Positions 1 through 11,946 of a DNA stretch of 64,000 nt are shown here, piece by piece. This stretch comes from Mesoplasma chauliocola (GTDB lineage Bacteria > Bacillota_I > Bacilli_A > Mycoplasmatales > Mycoplasmataceae). The DNA is taken from contig NZ_CP023173.1 of assembly GCF_002290085.1 (NCBI RefSeq), forward strand, positions 1 through 64,000. Direction: 5' to 3'. Each line of letters starts with the position of its first letter. Positions within the stretch are counted from its first letter, which is position 1. The notes beneath the pieces were generated by a model. That model saw only the letters and a program-made list of their open reading frames with translations, searched no databases and was not told where the DNA came from. The translations under genes were made by a program, and so were the position numbers.

Positions 1-1332
1 ATGGAAACAAAAAAATTGTGAGAACAAATAATAAGTAAATTAAAAAATGAAAATTTAATTGATGCTGATATTATTGAAGAATATATAACAACTTCTGAAC
101 TTATTAATGTTTCAAGTAAAGAGTATGTAATTCTTGTTAGATCTAATCTTGGTGTAACAATTTTAAATGAGCTAAAAGATGTATTTATTTATGAATTCAA
201 AACAGTTTTAGGCGAATTTGTTTCAGTTGAGTTTTCAACAAAAACAATATTCAATAAAAATAAGCCTATGAATATTAAAGTGCAAGCTGTTTCAGAAAAA
301 GAGCTACCTACTAATGCATTAACTTTTAGCAATTTTATTGTTGGGGCAAGCAATAAGCAAGCAAATTTAGCTGCCAAAAGTGTTGTTTCAAATCCTGGTT
401 CAACTTTTAACCCTTTATTCATTTATGGTGAATCAGGGTTAGGAAAAACCCACTTGCTACAAGCTATTAAAAATGAGGCTTGATTAAATAATAAAAAAGT
501 TCTTTATCTAACTAGTGAAGATTTTACTAAAACTGTTGTAAATGCCCTTAATAAAGGAGATTTTAACGAAATTGAAACCTTAAAAAATGAAATGAATCTT
601 AACGACTTTTTTATATTAGATGATGTTCAGTTTTTAAGCAAAAAGGACAAAACAAATGAGTTTTTCTTTAATATTATTAACAATTTTACAGAAAATGGAA
701 AACAATTAGTTTTTTCAAGTGATAAAACACCCGAATTATTAAATGGTTTTGATAAAAGAATGATCACTCGTTTTAATTCTGGGCTAACAACACCAATTAC
801 TGCGCTTGATGTACCAACAGCTAAACTTATCATTGAATGAGAAATTAAAAAACAAGGATTAAAGCAAAAAATTAAAGAAGAAGCTGTTATTTATTTAGCA
901 CAAAACTTTAGTGATGATGTTAGAAAAATAAAAGGTTTAGTTAATAGACTTTCATTTTTTGGTATTCAAAATGATGAATCTTATGTAATTGAGCTTGATG
1001 ATGTAATTGATTTATTTAAGGATACTCCCTCAGCAAATTTAGGATTGTTAAATGTTAAAAAAATTAAAGAAATTGTTGCTAAAAAATATGACGTGACAAT
1101 AAAAGCAATTGATGGAAAAGCAAGAACTACAGATATTAAAAATGCTAGACATCTTTCTATGTATTTTGCAAAAATTATTTTAAACCATACTTCAACGCAA
1201 ATTGGTGCAGAATTTGGTGGTAGAGATCACAGTACTGTTTTAAGTGCAATTTCCAGAATTGAAAAACTAATTTATAAGGAAAAAGAATTTAAAAAAATTG
1301 TTGAATCTTTAAAAAATGAAATAACAGGATAA
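1..1332 (+). CDS. dnaA: Chromosomal replication initiator DnaA
   Basis: DnaA binds DnaA boxes at oriC, oligomerises with ATP and opens the origin. The 443-aa product is of usual length. The AAA+ domain has a Walker A motif GESGLGKTH (residues 143-151) and a Walker B motif FILDDVQ (about 204-210). The C-terminal DNA-binding domain carries the DnaA signature FGGRDHSTV (405-413). The reading frame crosses TGA codons at Trp positions, so genetic code 4 applies. The ATG at base 1 begins a plausible domain I, but upstream sequence is outside the window, so the start and promoter cannot be checked. A hairpin-T terminator and the oriC-like spacer follow. Identity is certain from the motifs and from the dnaN neighbour. 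Confidence 0.98.
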
Positions 1333-1335
1333 CGC

Positions 1336-1360
1336 GTGTTTTTTAAACACCGTTTTTTTT
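1336..1360 (+). terminator. dnaA terminator
   Basis: The inverted repeat GTGTTT / AAACAC has a 3-nt loop and is followed by CC-G and eight T residues, just after the dnaA stop. It looks like a short rho-independent terminator. Confidence 0.65.
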
Positions 1361-1545
1361 GTGGAAAAGAATTGTTTCTTGTTGATTATTTTTATCATTT
1401 TTTCCTTTTACTATATGGGTTTTTAGAAGTTATTCACAAATCAACACTATTATTAAATTTATCTATAGAATCAATAAATATAATATAAAAATAGACAGGT
1501 TCTTTCTTTGTTTTTATTAATTAAATATGAGATAATATATTTTGT
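1361..1545. other. Putative oriC spacer between dnaA and dnaN
   Basis: This non-coding, strongly AT-rich spacer sits at the usual place of a mollicute origin. Two near-consensus DnaA boxes are visible: TTATTCACA (1430-1438, one mismatch to TTATCCACA) and TGTGGAAAA (1360-1368, reverse-strand TTTTCCACA, one mismatch). Between 1441 and 1495 lies an A/T-only stretch that could serve as an unwinding element. More boxes may lie upstream of dnaA, outside the window. Two imperfect boxes are thin evidence, so the assignment rests mainly on position. Confidence 0.5.
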
Positions 1546-1560
1546 AAAAAGAGGTGTAAT

Positions 1561-2682
1561 ATGAAATTAAGTATAAACAAAGATTTTTTATTAGATGAAT
1601 TATCAAGAGCTAGTAAAATTATTGAAGTTAAATCTTTTAATCCTGCATTATTAGGTATTTATATTGAAGCAAGTTTTGATAAATTAACTATTATTTCAGC
1701 TAATACTTTAACTTCTTTTAAATCAGAACTAAATAACGAAAATTCTGATCTTATTATTGAACAACCTGGAAGAATATTAGTTAAACCAAAATTCATTTTA
1801 GAATTATTAAGAAAATTGGACAGTGATTTTGTCACATTATCAACTTTTGGTGAAAATGAATTAGAAATAATAACTGAAAAATCAAGTCTTAAAGTTTCAA
1901 TTTTAAATGTTGAAGATTTCCCATTATTAGGTTTTATTGAAAAAGGTGTAGAACTTTCAATTAATCCTTATGAATTTAAAAGCACTTTAAATCAAACAAT
2001 TAATTCAATTAACATGTATAACCAAAAAGTTGTTTTAGCAGGTATGAATCTAAAAATTAAAGATAATAAAATTTCATTTATAACAACAGATTTATTTAGA
2101 GTAAGTTTAAAAGAGATTGTTTTAAATGATAATACAAATGAAGAAGTTGATATTATAATTCCATACAAAACATTAACAGAATTATCAAAATTAATTGATA
2201 ATGTTAAGGATTTTAAAATAATAATTCATGATGGAAATGCAACGTTTAAATTAGATAATGATTTATTACAATCAGTATTAATTGAAGGAAGATATCCTAA
2301 TGTTTACTCAGCATTCCCAATGACTCATGAAATAAAACTTGAGTTAAATGCTAAATCAATCTTAAAAGTATTAAATAGATTCGAATTAACTACAGAGTCA
2401 AATATAACTTCAGTTGTTAATTTAGAAATTAAACAATCTGAAATCATTTTAAAAACAAATGTTGCTGAAGCTGCAAAATATGAAGAGAAATTCACAGATT
2501 ATAAATATGAAGGAAATGTAAATTTAAATATTAATTTTAATACTAAATATTTAATTGAAGCAATTAGAACTTTTGACGATCAATTAATTAACTTAACATT
2601 TAATTCACAAAACAAACCAGTTTTAATAACAGGTGTACAAAAACGTGATTTAAAACAAGTTGTATTGCCAACTTATGCATAA
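1561..2682 (+). CDS. dnaN: DNA polymerase III beta sliding clamp
   Basis: DnaN forms the ring-shaped dimer that tethers the replicative polymerase to DNA. The 373-aa product has the length and three-repeat layout of bacterial clamps. Family-typical segments include the N-terminal ISANTLTSF-like strand region and the C-terminal end LITGVQKRDLKQVVLPTY, which matches the usual PV(L/R)..L(V)LPM(R/Y) clamp ending. The start ATG is preceded by an AGAGG ribosome-binding site and by a GATAAT-type -10 at 1531-1536, so dnaN probably has its own promoter besides read-through from dnaA. A long terminator hairpin follows. Confidence 0.97.
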   Translation: MKLSINKDFLLDELSRASKIIEVKSFNPALLGIYIEASFDKLTIISANTLTSFKSELNNENSDLIIEQPGRILVKPKFILELLRKLDSDFVTLSTFGENELEIITEKSSLKVSILNVEDFPLLGFIEKGVELSINPYEFKSTLNQTINSINMYNQKVVLAGMNLKIKDNKISFITTDLFRVSLKEIVLNDNTNEEVDIIIPYKTLTELSKLIDNVKDFKIIIHDGNATFKLDNDLLQSVLIEGRYPNVYSAFPMTHEIKLELNAKSILKVLNRFELTTESNITSVVNLEIKQSEIILKTNVAEAAKYEEKFTDYKYEGNVNLNINFNTKYLIEAIRTFDDQLINLTFNSQNKPVLITGVQKRDLKQVVLPTYA

Positions 2683-2688
2683 AAGTTT

Positions 2689-2725
2689 AAGAAGTTATTA
2701 TTTAGAAATAATAACTTCTTATTTT
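2689..2725 (+). terminator. dnaN terminator
   Basis: A perfect 14-bp stem (2689-2702 with 2707-2720) and a 4-nt loop are followed by ATTTTAT. It separates dnaN from the hydrolase gene, although that gene's start is only 20 bases downstream, so partial read-through is likely. Confidence 0.8.
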
Positions 2726-2738
2726 ATAAAGGAGTTAT

Positions 2739-3659
2739 ATGAAAAAAGAAATTTTGCAAACTTTTGATAAAAAACAAATACAAATTTATATATGAGATCA
2801 AGTCAATGAAACAAAGGGGATTATTCAATTAGTTCATGGAAGTTGTGAACATGCTTTAAGATACAATGATTTTGCAAATAGAATGAATAAAAAAGGTTGA
2901 ATTGTTGTTGGTAATGATCATAGAGGACATGGTCAAACAGCAAAATTAAATAATCAAACGTTAGGTTTTTTTTCTTCAAAAAATGGTTGAAATAAAATTG
3001 TTAATGACTTAGACGTAGTTAACGAATTTATTAAAACTAATTACAAGAATTTACCAATAGTTATGTTGGGTCATTCAATGGGGAGTTTTATGGCTAGAAC
3101 CTACATGATAGATTATTTGAATAAAATAGATGGGTATATAATTAGTGGAACAGCATGATATCCTAAGTTTTTATTACAAATTTCTTTATTGATAGCTAAG
3201 TTTAGACAAAGTTTGAGAAAGAATAATAAAGAAGATAGATTTATTTGAAAGTTGAGTTATAAAAAATTAAATAAAAGATTTGAGAATAAAAACTCAACGG
3301 GTGTTGAATGACTATCAAATGATGATGAAAATAATGATAACTTTATAAAAGATCCATTAACAGGTCAAATTTTTACATCAGCTGCATTTAAAGATATGTT
3401 TTCAGGACTTATATATAATCAAAAGAAATCAAATTTAAAAAGAATAAACAAAGAAAAACCAATATTTTTGATTTCAGGTTTAGACGATTCAGTTGGTAGT
3501 TATGGAAAAAGTGTTAAGAAAACAAATAAAATGTTTGAGCAACAAAAACTTAATGTAAAAATGAAACTTTATGAAAAACAAAGACATGAAATTTTGTTTG
3601 ATATTAATAAAGAAAAAGTTGAAGAAGATATATTGAAGTTTTTATCATCAATAAAATAA
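2739..3659 (+). CDS. Alpha/beta hydrolase, lysophospholipase / monoacylglycerol lipase-like
   Basis: This 306-aa protein is a serine hydrolase of the alpha/beta fold, most like the PldB/monoacylglycerol-lipase group. Visible family features are the oxyanion-side HGSCEH (family form HGxxEH), the GNDHRGHG strand-turn, and the nucleophile elbow GHSMG. The late D (SGLDDSVG) and H (KQRHE) are in the right places for the catalytic triad. It has no signal peptide, so it is probably cytoplasmic and acts on lysolipids or short esters. Its ATG follows a GGAG ribosome-binding site. Its substrate cannot be told from sequence. It shares a bidirectional terminator with the convergent gene downstream. Confidence 0.85.
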
Positions 3660-3690
3660 AAGTGAAGTTATAAATAAACTTCACTTTTAT
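3658..3690. terminator. Bidirectional terminator
   Basis: Twelve-bp arms (3658-3669 and 3677-3688), A-rich on one side and T-rich on the other, serve the convergent hydrolase and MreB-like genes. The stop codons of both genes lie in the arms. Confidence 0.8.
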
Positions 3691-4661
3691 TTTTTAAAAT
3701 TTAAAAATTTAATTGAACCTTCAATATCTGAATAACCACGTTTTTTTGATATTGTTACTGGGAAATTAAAGAAATCTTCAAAAAAATCTTTAACGCCACT
3801 TATTCCTGATAATTCACCAGTCACGTATATTCCATTTTTAACAACACCACTTCTAACAAGTGCTGAAGAATTTTCTAGTACTGAAATAATTAATGATTTG
3901 TAGTTTGTGAATGATTTAATAAATATTTTTTTAAATTCTTCACTAACACAAACAACACTTCTTCTTTCATTGGTGATTATATCTTTACCAACAATACTTA
4001 ATTCTAATTCATCTCTCAATTTAATAATAGTTCCCAATGATCATTTAATTTTTTCAATCATATCACTATCAACTGAAATTGAATATTCTTCTTTAATAAA
4101 TTGATTTAATGCTTCATCTAAATATTTTTCTGCATAGATTGTTTCTTTTTCTTTAATTATTTCACCTTCAACAATTAAAGCTACTTTTGCATATGCTTGA
4201 TGAATATCTAAAATTAAAACACCATACTCATCATTAATGTCTGCATTTGCACCAAGAGCTGAAAGAACAATTCTAGGAGCAAAAGTTAAAGAATTAATTT
4301 TTGCTAAATCATTAAATATTGTTTTAAAGAATTCTTGAATAAAATCATTGTCAGAGTTAGGACAGGCAATAACAATATCAGCCTCATTAAATTCATCTTT
4401 GAACTTTTCAATAAGAACATTAACGTAACTTTTAAAAATTTCTAAATCTTGAATAACATATTTATCAAGAATATTTACAACTTTTAAAGGGTCATCAAGT
4501 CTTCCTATAGTATTTTTAACATCACGACCATATAAAACAATTTCAGTTGTTAAAACATTTCAACAAACTAAACTAAAGTCGTCATATATTTTTCCTTTTT
4601 CTGATGAAATTATTCTTGTAAATTCTTCACCAAAAACAATACCAATTTTTTTGTTGCTCAT
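3687..4661 (-). CDS. Divergent MreB-like actin-fold protein
   Basis: The 324-aa product resembles MreB in its C-terminal half. The segment with IKWSLGTIIKLRDELELSIVGKDI aligns with the MreB region before the 'GRD' turn, and YVTGELSGISGVKDF aligns with the adenosine motif (LTGGGALLRGLD). The ATP-phosphate loops are degenerate: GIVFGEEFT stands where MreB has GIDLGTAN, and LDIHQAYAKV stands where it has DIGGGT. It may therefore bind nucleotide poorly or not at all. The ATG at 4661 follows an AGAGAGGAAACC ribosome-binding site. It is divergent from rnmV. MreB is best known in Spiroplasma among mollicutes, and here a relative persists in the origin region. An FtsA-like identity is a weaker alternative. 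Confidence 0.6.
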
Positions 4662-4695
4662 AGGTTTCCTCTCTTTTCTAACATTAATTATAGTA

Positions 4696-4701
4696 TATAA
4701 T
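4696..4701 (+). promoter_or_regulatory. Promoter -10 for rnmV-ksgA
   Basis: A perfect TATAAT lies 34 bases before the preferred rnmV start. No good -35 hexamer is visible. It supports starting rnmV at 4730 rather than 4709, because transcription would begin at about 4708. Confidence 0.55.
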
Positions 4702-4729
4702 AAACTTAATGTTAGATATAGGTGAATTA

Positions 4730-5257
4730 ATGTTAAATGAGATAATTATTGTTGAAGGTAAATCAGATTCACAAAAATTGAAGCAAATTTATGGTGAAAA
4801 ATTAATTACAGTTGAAACAAACGGACTTGGATTAGATGAAAAAAAAATAGAATTAATTAAGAAATTAAGTGAAAATAATAAAATTATAATTTTTACAGAT
4901 CCAGATGGACCAGGTAAAAGAATAAGAGAAACCTTGATTAATCATATAAATAAAGATGTGTATAACGCTTTTATACTGAAAACAGATGTTGATCCTAAAT
5001 CTAAAAAAATTGGAATAGCTGAAGCAAGCAATGAAGCGATAAAAAAAGCTTTAGAAAATTTAGTAACATATAATAAAAATAATGAATCAATTTCTTGAAA
5101 TGAGTATGTTTCAAATAACTTTTATTTAAAAGAGAATAGAATTAAGATAGCAAAGCAATTTAACTTAAATGAAGAGTTAAGTTCAAAAACATTATTTAAA
5201 TGATTGAATTGAATGAATTTAAATGTAGAAAAAGTTAAAGAAATAGTAGGAGCTTAA
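4730..5257 (+). CDS. rnmV: Ribonuclease M5 (5S rRNA maturation)
   Basis: RNase M5 trims the precursor of 5S rRNA in low-GC Gram-positives and mollicutes. The TOPRIM domain is clear: EIIIVEGKSD near the N terminus supplies the conserved Glu, and IIFTDPDGPGK supplies the DxD metal site. At 175 aa it has normal length. An upstream in-frame ATG at 4709 exists, but it would fall at the transcription start of the TATAAT promoter. The ATG at 4730 has an AGGTG ribosome-binding site at 4720-4724 and gives the standard N terminus. The stop directly abuts the ksgA start, the usual rnmV-ksgA pair in which both products act on rRNA. Confidence 0.93.
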
Positions 5258-6058
5258 ATGAAAGTTGAAGCAAAGAAAAAATTTGGACAAAATTTTATAA
5301 GTGATCAAAATTTAATAACAAAAATAATTTCTATTTTAGGTGAAGATAAAGATCAACTAATTATTGAAATTGGTCCAGGAACAGGTGCATTAACAAAACA
5401 ACTTGTTGAAAAATACAATAAGGTAGTAGCAATTGAAATTGATACTGATATGGAACCAATTTTAAAATCAGCTATTCCGAATAAAAATTTTGAATTATTT
5501 TTATCAGATGTTTTATTAGTTGACTTTACTAAACTAATAAAAGAACACAAACAACATGAGAATCAAAAGGTTTCAATTATTTCTAATATGCCTTATTACA
5601 TAACAAGTGAAATTTTATTTAGAACTTTAAATGTAAGTGAAAATCTAAATAAAGCTGTATTCATGATGCAAAAAGAAGTAGCAGTTAGAGTTTGTTCTTA
5701 TAAAGGTGAAAATAATTATAATAATTTATCTGTAGCTTGTGAGTTTTTTGCAGATAAAAAATATGAGTTTACAGTTCCAAAACATATGTTTTACCCAGTT
5801 CCAAAAGTTGATTCAGCAATTATTTCTTTAACTTTTACTAATAAACACACTAAAGAAATTGAAAATAAAGAAGATTTTTTAGCTTTCTTAAGAAAAATTT
5901 TTAATAATAGAAGAAAAACAATTTTGAATAATCTGTCAAATGTAACTAATGATAAAATGAAAGCAAATTTAATTTTAGATAAAGTTAAAATAGATAAGAC
6001 ATTGAGACCCGAAGTTGTTGGATTAGAAGATTTTATTAAAATATTTAAAAAACTTTAA
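5258..6058 (+). CDS. ksgA: 16S rRNA dimethyladenosine transferase KsgA/RsmA
   Basis: KsgA dimethylates two adjacent adenines in the 3' terminal loop of 16S rRNA (A1518/A1519 in E. coli) using S-adenosylmethionine. The 266-aa product shows the SAM-binding loop IGPGTGALT (from about residue 38) and the catalytic motif IV NMPYY (110-114; the usual form is NLPYY). The start KKKFGQNF is typical. The ATG overlaps the end region of rnmV with no spacer, so the two are translationally coupled. A strong terminator follows. Confidence 0.97.
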   Translation: MKVEAKKKFGQNFISDQNLITKIISILGEDKDQLIIEIGPGTGALTKQLVEKYNKVVAIEIDTDMEPILKSAIPNKNFELFLSDVLLVDFTKLIKEHKQHENQKVSIISNMPYYITSEILFRTLNVSENLNKAVFMMQKEVAVRVCSYKGENNYNNLSVACEFFADKKYEFTVPKHMFYPVPKVDSAIISLTFTNKHTKEIENKEDFLAFLRKIFNNRRKTILNNLSNVTNDKMKANLILDKVKIDKTLRPEVVGLEDFIKIFKKL

Positions 6059-6060
6059 AA

Positions 6061-6086
6061 AATGTCTGCAAATCAGACATTTTTTC
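6061..6086 (+). terminator. ksgA terminator
   Basis: The stem AATGTCTG / CAGACATT has a 5-nt loop and runs into a T tract. Confidence 0.85.
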
Positions 6087-6164
6087 ATTTTTATTTATAT
6101 AAATGCCTAAATAAAGCAATTTAAGGGTATTTTTTAAGGTTTTTTTCAAAAATATATAGTTTTT

Positions 6165-6221
6165 ATGGTCAAAAGGCTCATTGTCTATTTATGACCAAAT
6201 TTACTTAAATTAATATATAAT
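6165..6221 (+). promoter_or_regulatory. gyrB upstream region with -10 and an inverted repeat
   Basis: A perfect TATAAT (6216-6221) lies in an alternating TA tract about 45 bases before gyrB. Just upstream is the inverted repeat TGGTCA (about 6167) / TGACCA (about 6192) with a spacer of roughly 19 bases, which could be a protein site. The -35 is not convincing. Confidence 0.45.
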
Positions 6222-6265
6222 ATATATATTAAGTGAACTTAGAAAGAAATGGGTGAATAAATTAT

Positions 6266-8173
<1,908 letters not shown>

Positions 8174-8199
8174 ACAAAGAATAGAAAAGGTGAATTAAA

Positions 8200-10677
8200 A
8201 TGAGTGAAAAAAACTTAGAACATAACCACGGTATTATCAAAGGTATTGATATTGCTGCTGAGGTTAGAAAAGACTTTTTAGAATATTCAATGTCTGTTAT
8301 TGTTAGTCGTGCGCTTCCAGACTTGAAAGACGGTTTAAAACCTGTTCACCGTCGTATTATTTATGCGATGAATGATTTAGGTATTACAGCAGATAAACCA
8401 CACAAAAAATCAGCACGTATTGTTGGAGAGGTTATTGGTAAGTACCACCCACATGGTGATACAGCTGTTTATGACTCAATGGTAAGAATGGCTCAAGACT
8501 TTTCATACCGTTATCCACTAGTTGATGGACATGGGAACTTTGGTTCAATTGATGGTGATGGAGCCGCCGCTATGCGTTATACTGAAGCAAGACTTGCAAA
8601 AGTATCAAACTTCATTATTAAAGATATTGATATGAATACTGTTCCTTTTGTTGATAACTATGATGCTAGCGAAAGAGAGCCAGCTTATTTAACAGGTTAT
8701 TTCCCTAACTTATTAGCTAATGGTGCTATGGGGATTGCTGTTGGGATGGCAACAAGTATTCCACCTCATAACTTAAGAGAAGTAATAAGTGCAATTACAG
8801 CATTTATTGATAATAGAGAAATCACAATTGATGAAATTTTAGATAATCATATTATGGGGCCAGATTTCCCAACTGGTGCATTAATGACAAATGGTATCAG
8901 AATGCGTGAAGGATATAAGACAGGAAGAGGCGCTGTAACAATTCGTGCTAAAGTAGCTCTTGAAGAAAATGATCGTCATGCAAGATTCATTATTACTGAA
9001 ATTCCATACCAAACTAATAAAGCAAAATTAATTGAAAGAATTGCTGAGTTAGTTAAAACTAAACAATTAGAAGGTATTTCAGATATTCGTGATGAATCTA
9101 ACTACGAAGGAATTAGAATTGTTATTGAATTAAGACGTGATTCAAATCCAGATGTTGTTTTATCCAAGTTATATAAATTTACTAATTTACAAACAACATA
9201 TTCATTAAACTTATTATCATTGCATAATAACATTCCTGTTTTATTAGATTTAAAAACAATTATTAAACATTATGTTGATTTCCAAATTAATGTAATTATT
9301 AAACGTTCAATCTTTGAGAAAGATAAAATTGAAAAACGTTACCACATCTTAGAAGCATTGGATACAGCTTTAGACAATATTGACGCAATTGTTAATATTT
9401 TAAGAAGTTCTCCTGAGTCAAACGAAGCTAAATTAAAATTAACTGAAAAATTTGGTTTTGATGAAGAACAAAATAAGGCAATCTTAGATATGAGATTACA
9501 ACGTTTAGTTGGATTAGAGCGTGGAAAAATTCAACAAGAAATGGCTCAAATAAAAGAAAGAATTGATTACTTAACATTATTAATTTCTGATGAAACTGAA
9601 CAAAACAATGTTTTAAAAAACCAATTAGCTGAAATTGCAGATAAATTCGGAGACAACAGAAGAACAGAAACAATTGATGAAGGATTGATGGATATTGAAG
9701 ATGAAGAATTAATCCCAGATGTCAAAACAATGATTCTTTTAAGTGAAGAAGGATACATTCGTCGTGTTGATCCTGAAGAATTTAGAGTACAAAAACGTGG
9801 TGGTAGAGGAGTTAGTGTAAACTCAGCAAATGATGACCCAATTATTATTTCAACAATGGGGAAAATGCGCGATTGAGTTTTATTCTTTACTAATTCTGGA
9901 AAAGTGTTTAGAACAAAAGCATATAACATTAGACAATACTCACGTACAGCTCGTGGATTACCAATTGTTAACTTCTTAAATGGTTTAACAGCTGATGATA
10001 AAATTACAGCTATTCTTCCATTAAGAAATGTAAAAGAAAAAATGAATTACTTAACTTTTATTACTGAAAAAGGAATGATTAAAAAAACTGATATTTCATT
10101 ATTTGATAATATTAATAAAAATGGTAAGATTGCTATTAACTTAAAAGAAGATGATCAATTAGTTACAGTATTCCCAACAACAGGAGAAGATACAATCTTT
10201 GTTGCTAATAAATCAGGTAAAGTTATTAGAATTCAAGAAAATATCGTTCGACCACTATCTAGAACAGCATCAGGAGTTAAAGCTATTAAGCTTGATGAAA
10301 ATGATGTTGTAGTTGGTGCAGTAAGTTCATTTGGAATTCAAAATATTACAACAATTTCTTCAAAAGGAAGTTTTAAGAAAACAAATATTGATGAATATAG
10401 AATTTCAGGGCGTAATGGTAAAGGAATTAAAGTTATGAATCTAAATGAAAAAACAGGTGACTTTAAATCAATTATTGCAGCTAGAGAAACTGACTTAGTA
10501 TGTATTATTTCAACAGATGGAAACTTAATCAAAACTAAAGCATCAGACATTCCTGTTTTAGGAAGAGCAGCCGCGGGAGTTAGAGGAATTCGTCTAAGCG
10601 AGGGAAACAAAATTCAAGCAGTAATGTTAGAATATCGCAAACACGGAGAAGAAGAAATAGAATTTGAAGAAGATTAA
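8200..10677 (+). CDS. gyrA: DNA gyrase subunit A
   Basis: GyrA cuts and rejoins DNA in the gyrase tetramer. The 825-aa product has the winged-helix region with the active-site tyrosine Y127 in [10 protein letters not shown]. It also has a long coiled-coil tower and a C-terminal beta-pinwheel that starts with the GyrA box QKRGGRG (531-537). That box marks gyrase A rather than ParC. Quinolone-region residues around [11 protein letters not shown] look normal. A GGTGAATTAAA ribosome-binding region precedes the ATG. It is co-transcribed with gyrB and ends at a hairpin terminator. Confidence 0.98.
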
Positions 10678-10685
10678 GGATATTT

Positions 10686-10712
10686 AAAAGTGATTTTTTC
10701 ACTTTTTTTATT
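10686..10712 (+). terminator. gyrBA operon terminator
   Basis: The stem AAAAGTGA / TCACTTTT has a 5-nt T loop and is followed by TTTTTATTTT. Confidence 0.85.
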
Positions 10713-10821
10713 TTGTATGCAAAATATATAATAACTTTCTATATAAGAAATAACTTTCTTTATTTTTTAAGCTTAAATAAAAGCAAATAATTAATTTAAA
10801 TAAATTAGAATAATATAAAAA

Positions 10822-11904
10822 GAGAAATAGAGATATGAATTTATCCAGAACAGTCTCCATTTGAAAAAGATAAGGAATATTTAGATTTGGCAAAAATTTT
10901 GAGATATAAGGTTGTTTTTACTTCGTTATTATATTTTGTTAATCACTCTGACCAAGAATGTAAACAAAATAAAGTATTAAAGGCAATCAAATATGCTTAT
11001 GATATAGGTTTTATACAATTTCAGAAGTTGAAGAAAAGTATTTAGAAAAGTTAAATAAATCAATTTTTTCTCACTTTTTTTGATATAGGAGTTTCTTGTA
11101 TAAGAATGTATACTCCACTTAAAGCAATGGCGTTTGCATTTGCAATAGACAATCCAAAAGAATTTGATTTGCAAATAAGCATGTCAAATAATGATTCTTT
11201 AATTGACAATATTTCAATATAAACCCGTTGTAGAAAAGTCATCAGGTTGTCATATTTTTTTCCATTTAAACACACAGGATTACCCTTTGTTTTTTTTGAA
11301 GAAGCTAATAAAAAATTTTTAAAACATAATATTTATATAAGTGCTTTTGTTGATTCTTCTATAGGGAATATGACTCCAGCAATAAATCAAAAAGAGTTAC
11401 CTACACTTGAAATTCAAAGAAAAATACCAATAGACGCACAAGCAAAATACTATTTTATTCAGATCAAATAAAGTGCGGTATTTTAGGTAATTCATATGCT
11501 TCAAAAGAAGAATTAAAAAAATTAGCATCTGTTTCAAGATACACAAAAGAAATTAATATTACTCTAGATGAAGGTCTGACAAAAGAAGAAATTGAAATAA
11601 TTAATTCTAATATGCATTATAGAATAAATGATATAAATGAGTATTTTGTTAGAAGTTGCGCTCCAAGCATTTTTAACAAAAAATCAGTTTTAAATAAAAG
11701 AGCTGAATATAATTTTTTAAAAAAGGAGATGTAATAATAGTTAACAACATGGACGAAAGAAATAAAGCCAAGATACATATTGTTCTAAAAGATCAATTTG
11801 AAAATTATAATGGTAGATATAATAAAGTTGGATCAATTGATTTAAATGAAATAAAGTTGTTAGGTTTTTTAACCCAAAATACATATTTTAAATTAAAATT
11901 ATAA
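10822..11904 (+). pseudogene. Decayed DUF871 / MupG-like gene
   Basis: Three frames together spell a DUF871 (MupG, 6-phospho-N-acetylmuramidase family) protein, but no continuous frame remains. Recognisable pieces are IYPEQSPFEKDKEYLDLA near 10840, the middle piece from about 11080 (GVSCIRMYTP and LQISMSNN), and FFPFKHTGLPFVFFEEANK near 11255. These are followed by IPIDAQAKYYF (to about 11455), GNSYASKEELKKLAS and a C-terminal KVGSIDLNEIKLLGFL. The start codon is lost, and stops or frameshifts occur near 11043, 11080, 11220 and 11470. MupG family members cleave phosphorylated MurNAc-containing sugars. An RpiR-type regulator follows at once, as in MurR-type loci, so a sugar-scavenging module has been lost here. 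Confidence 0.8.
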
Positions 11905-11946
11905 AGATAGATAAACACCTAGTTGTTTACTAGCGGAGGAATTTTA

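Noticed and set aside
11923-11946. TTG start giving a longer RpiR A
   Set aside because: The ATG at 11947 has a strong GGAGGA site directly upstream and matches the paralogues.
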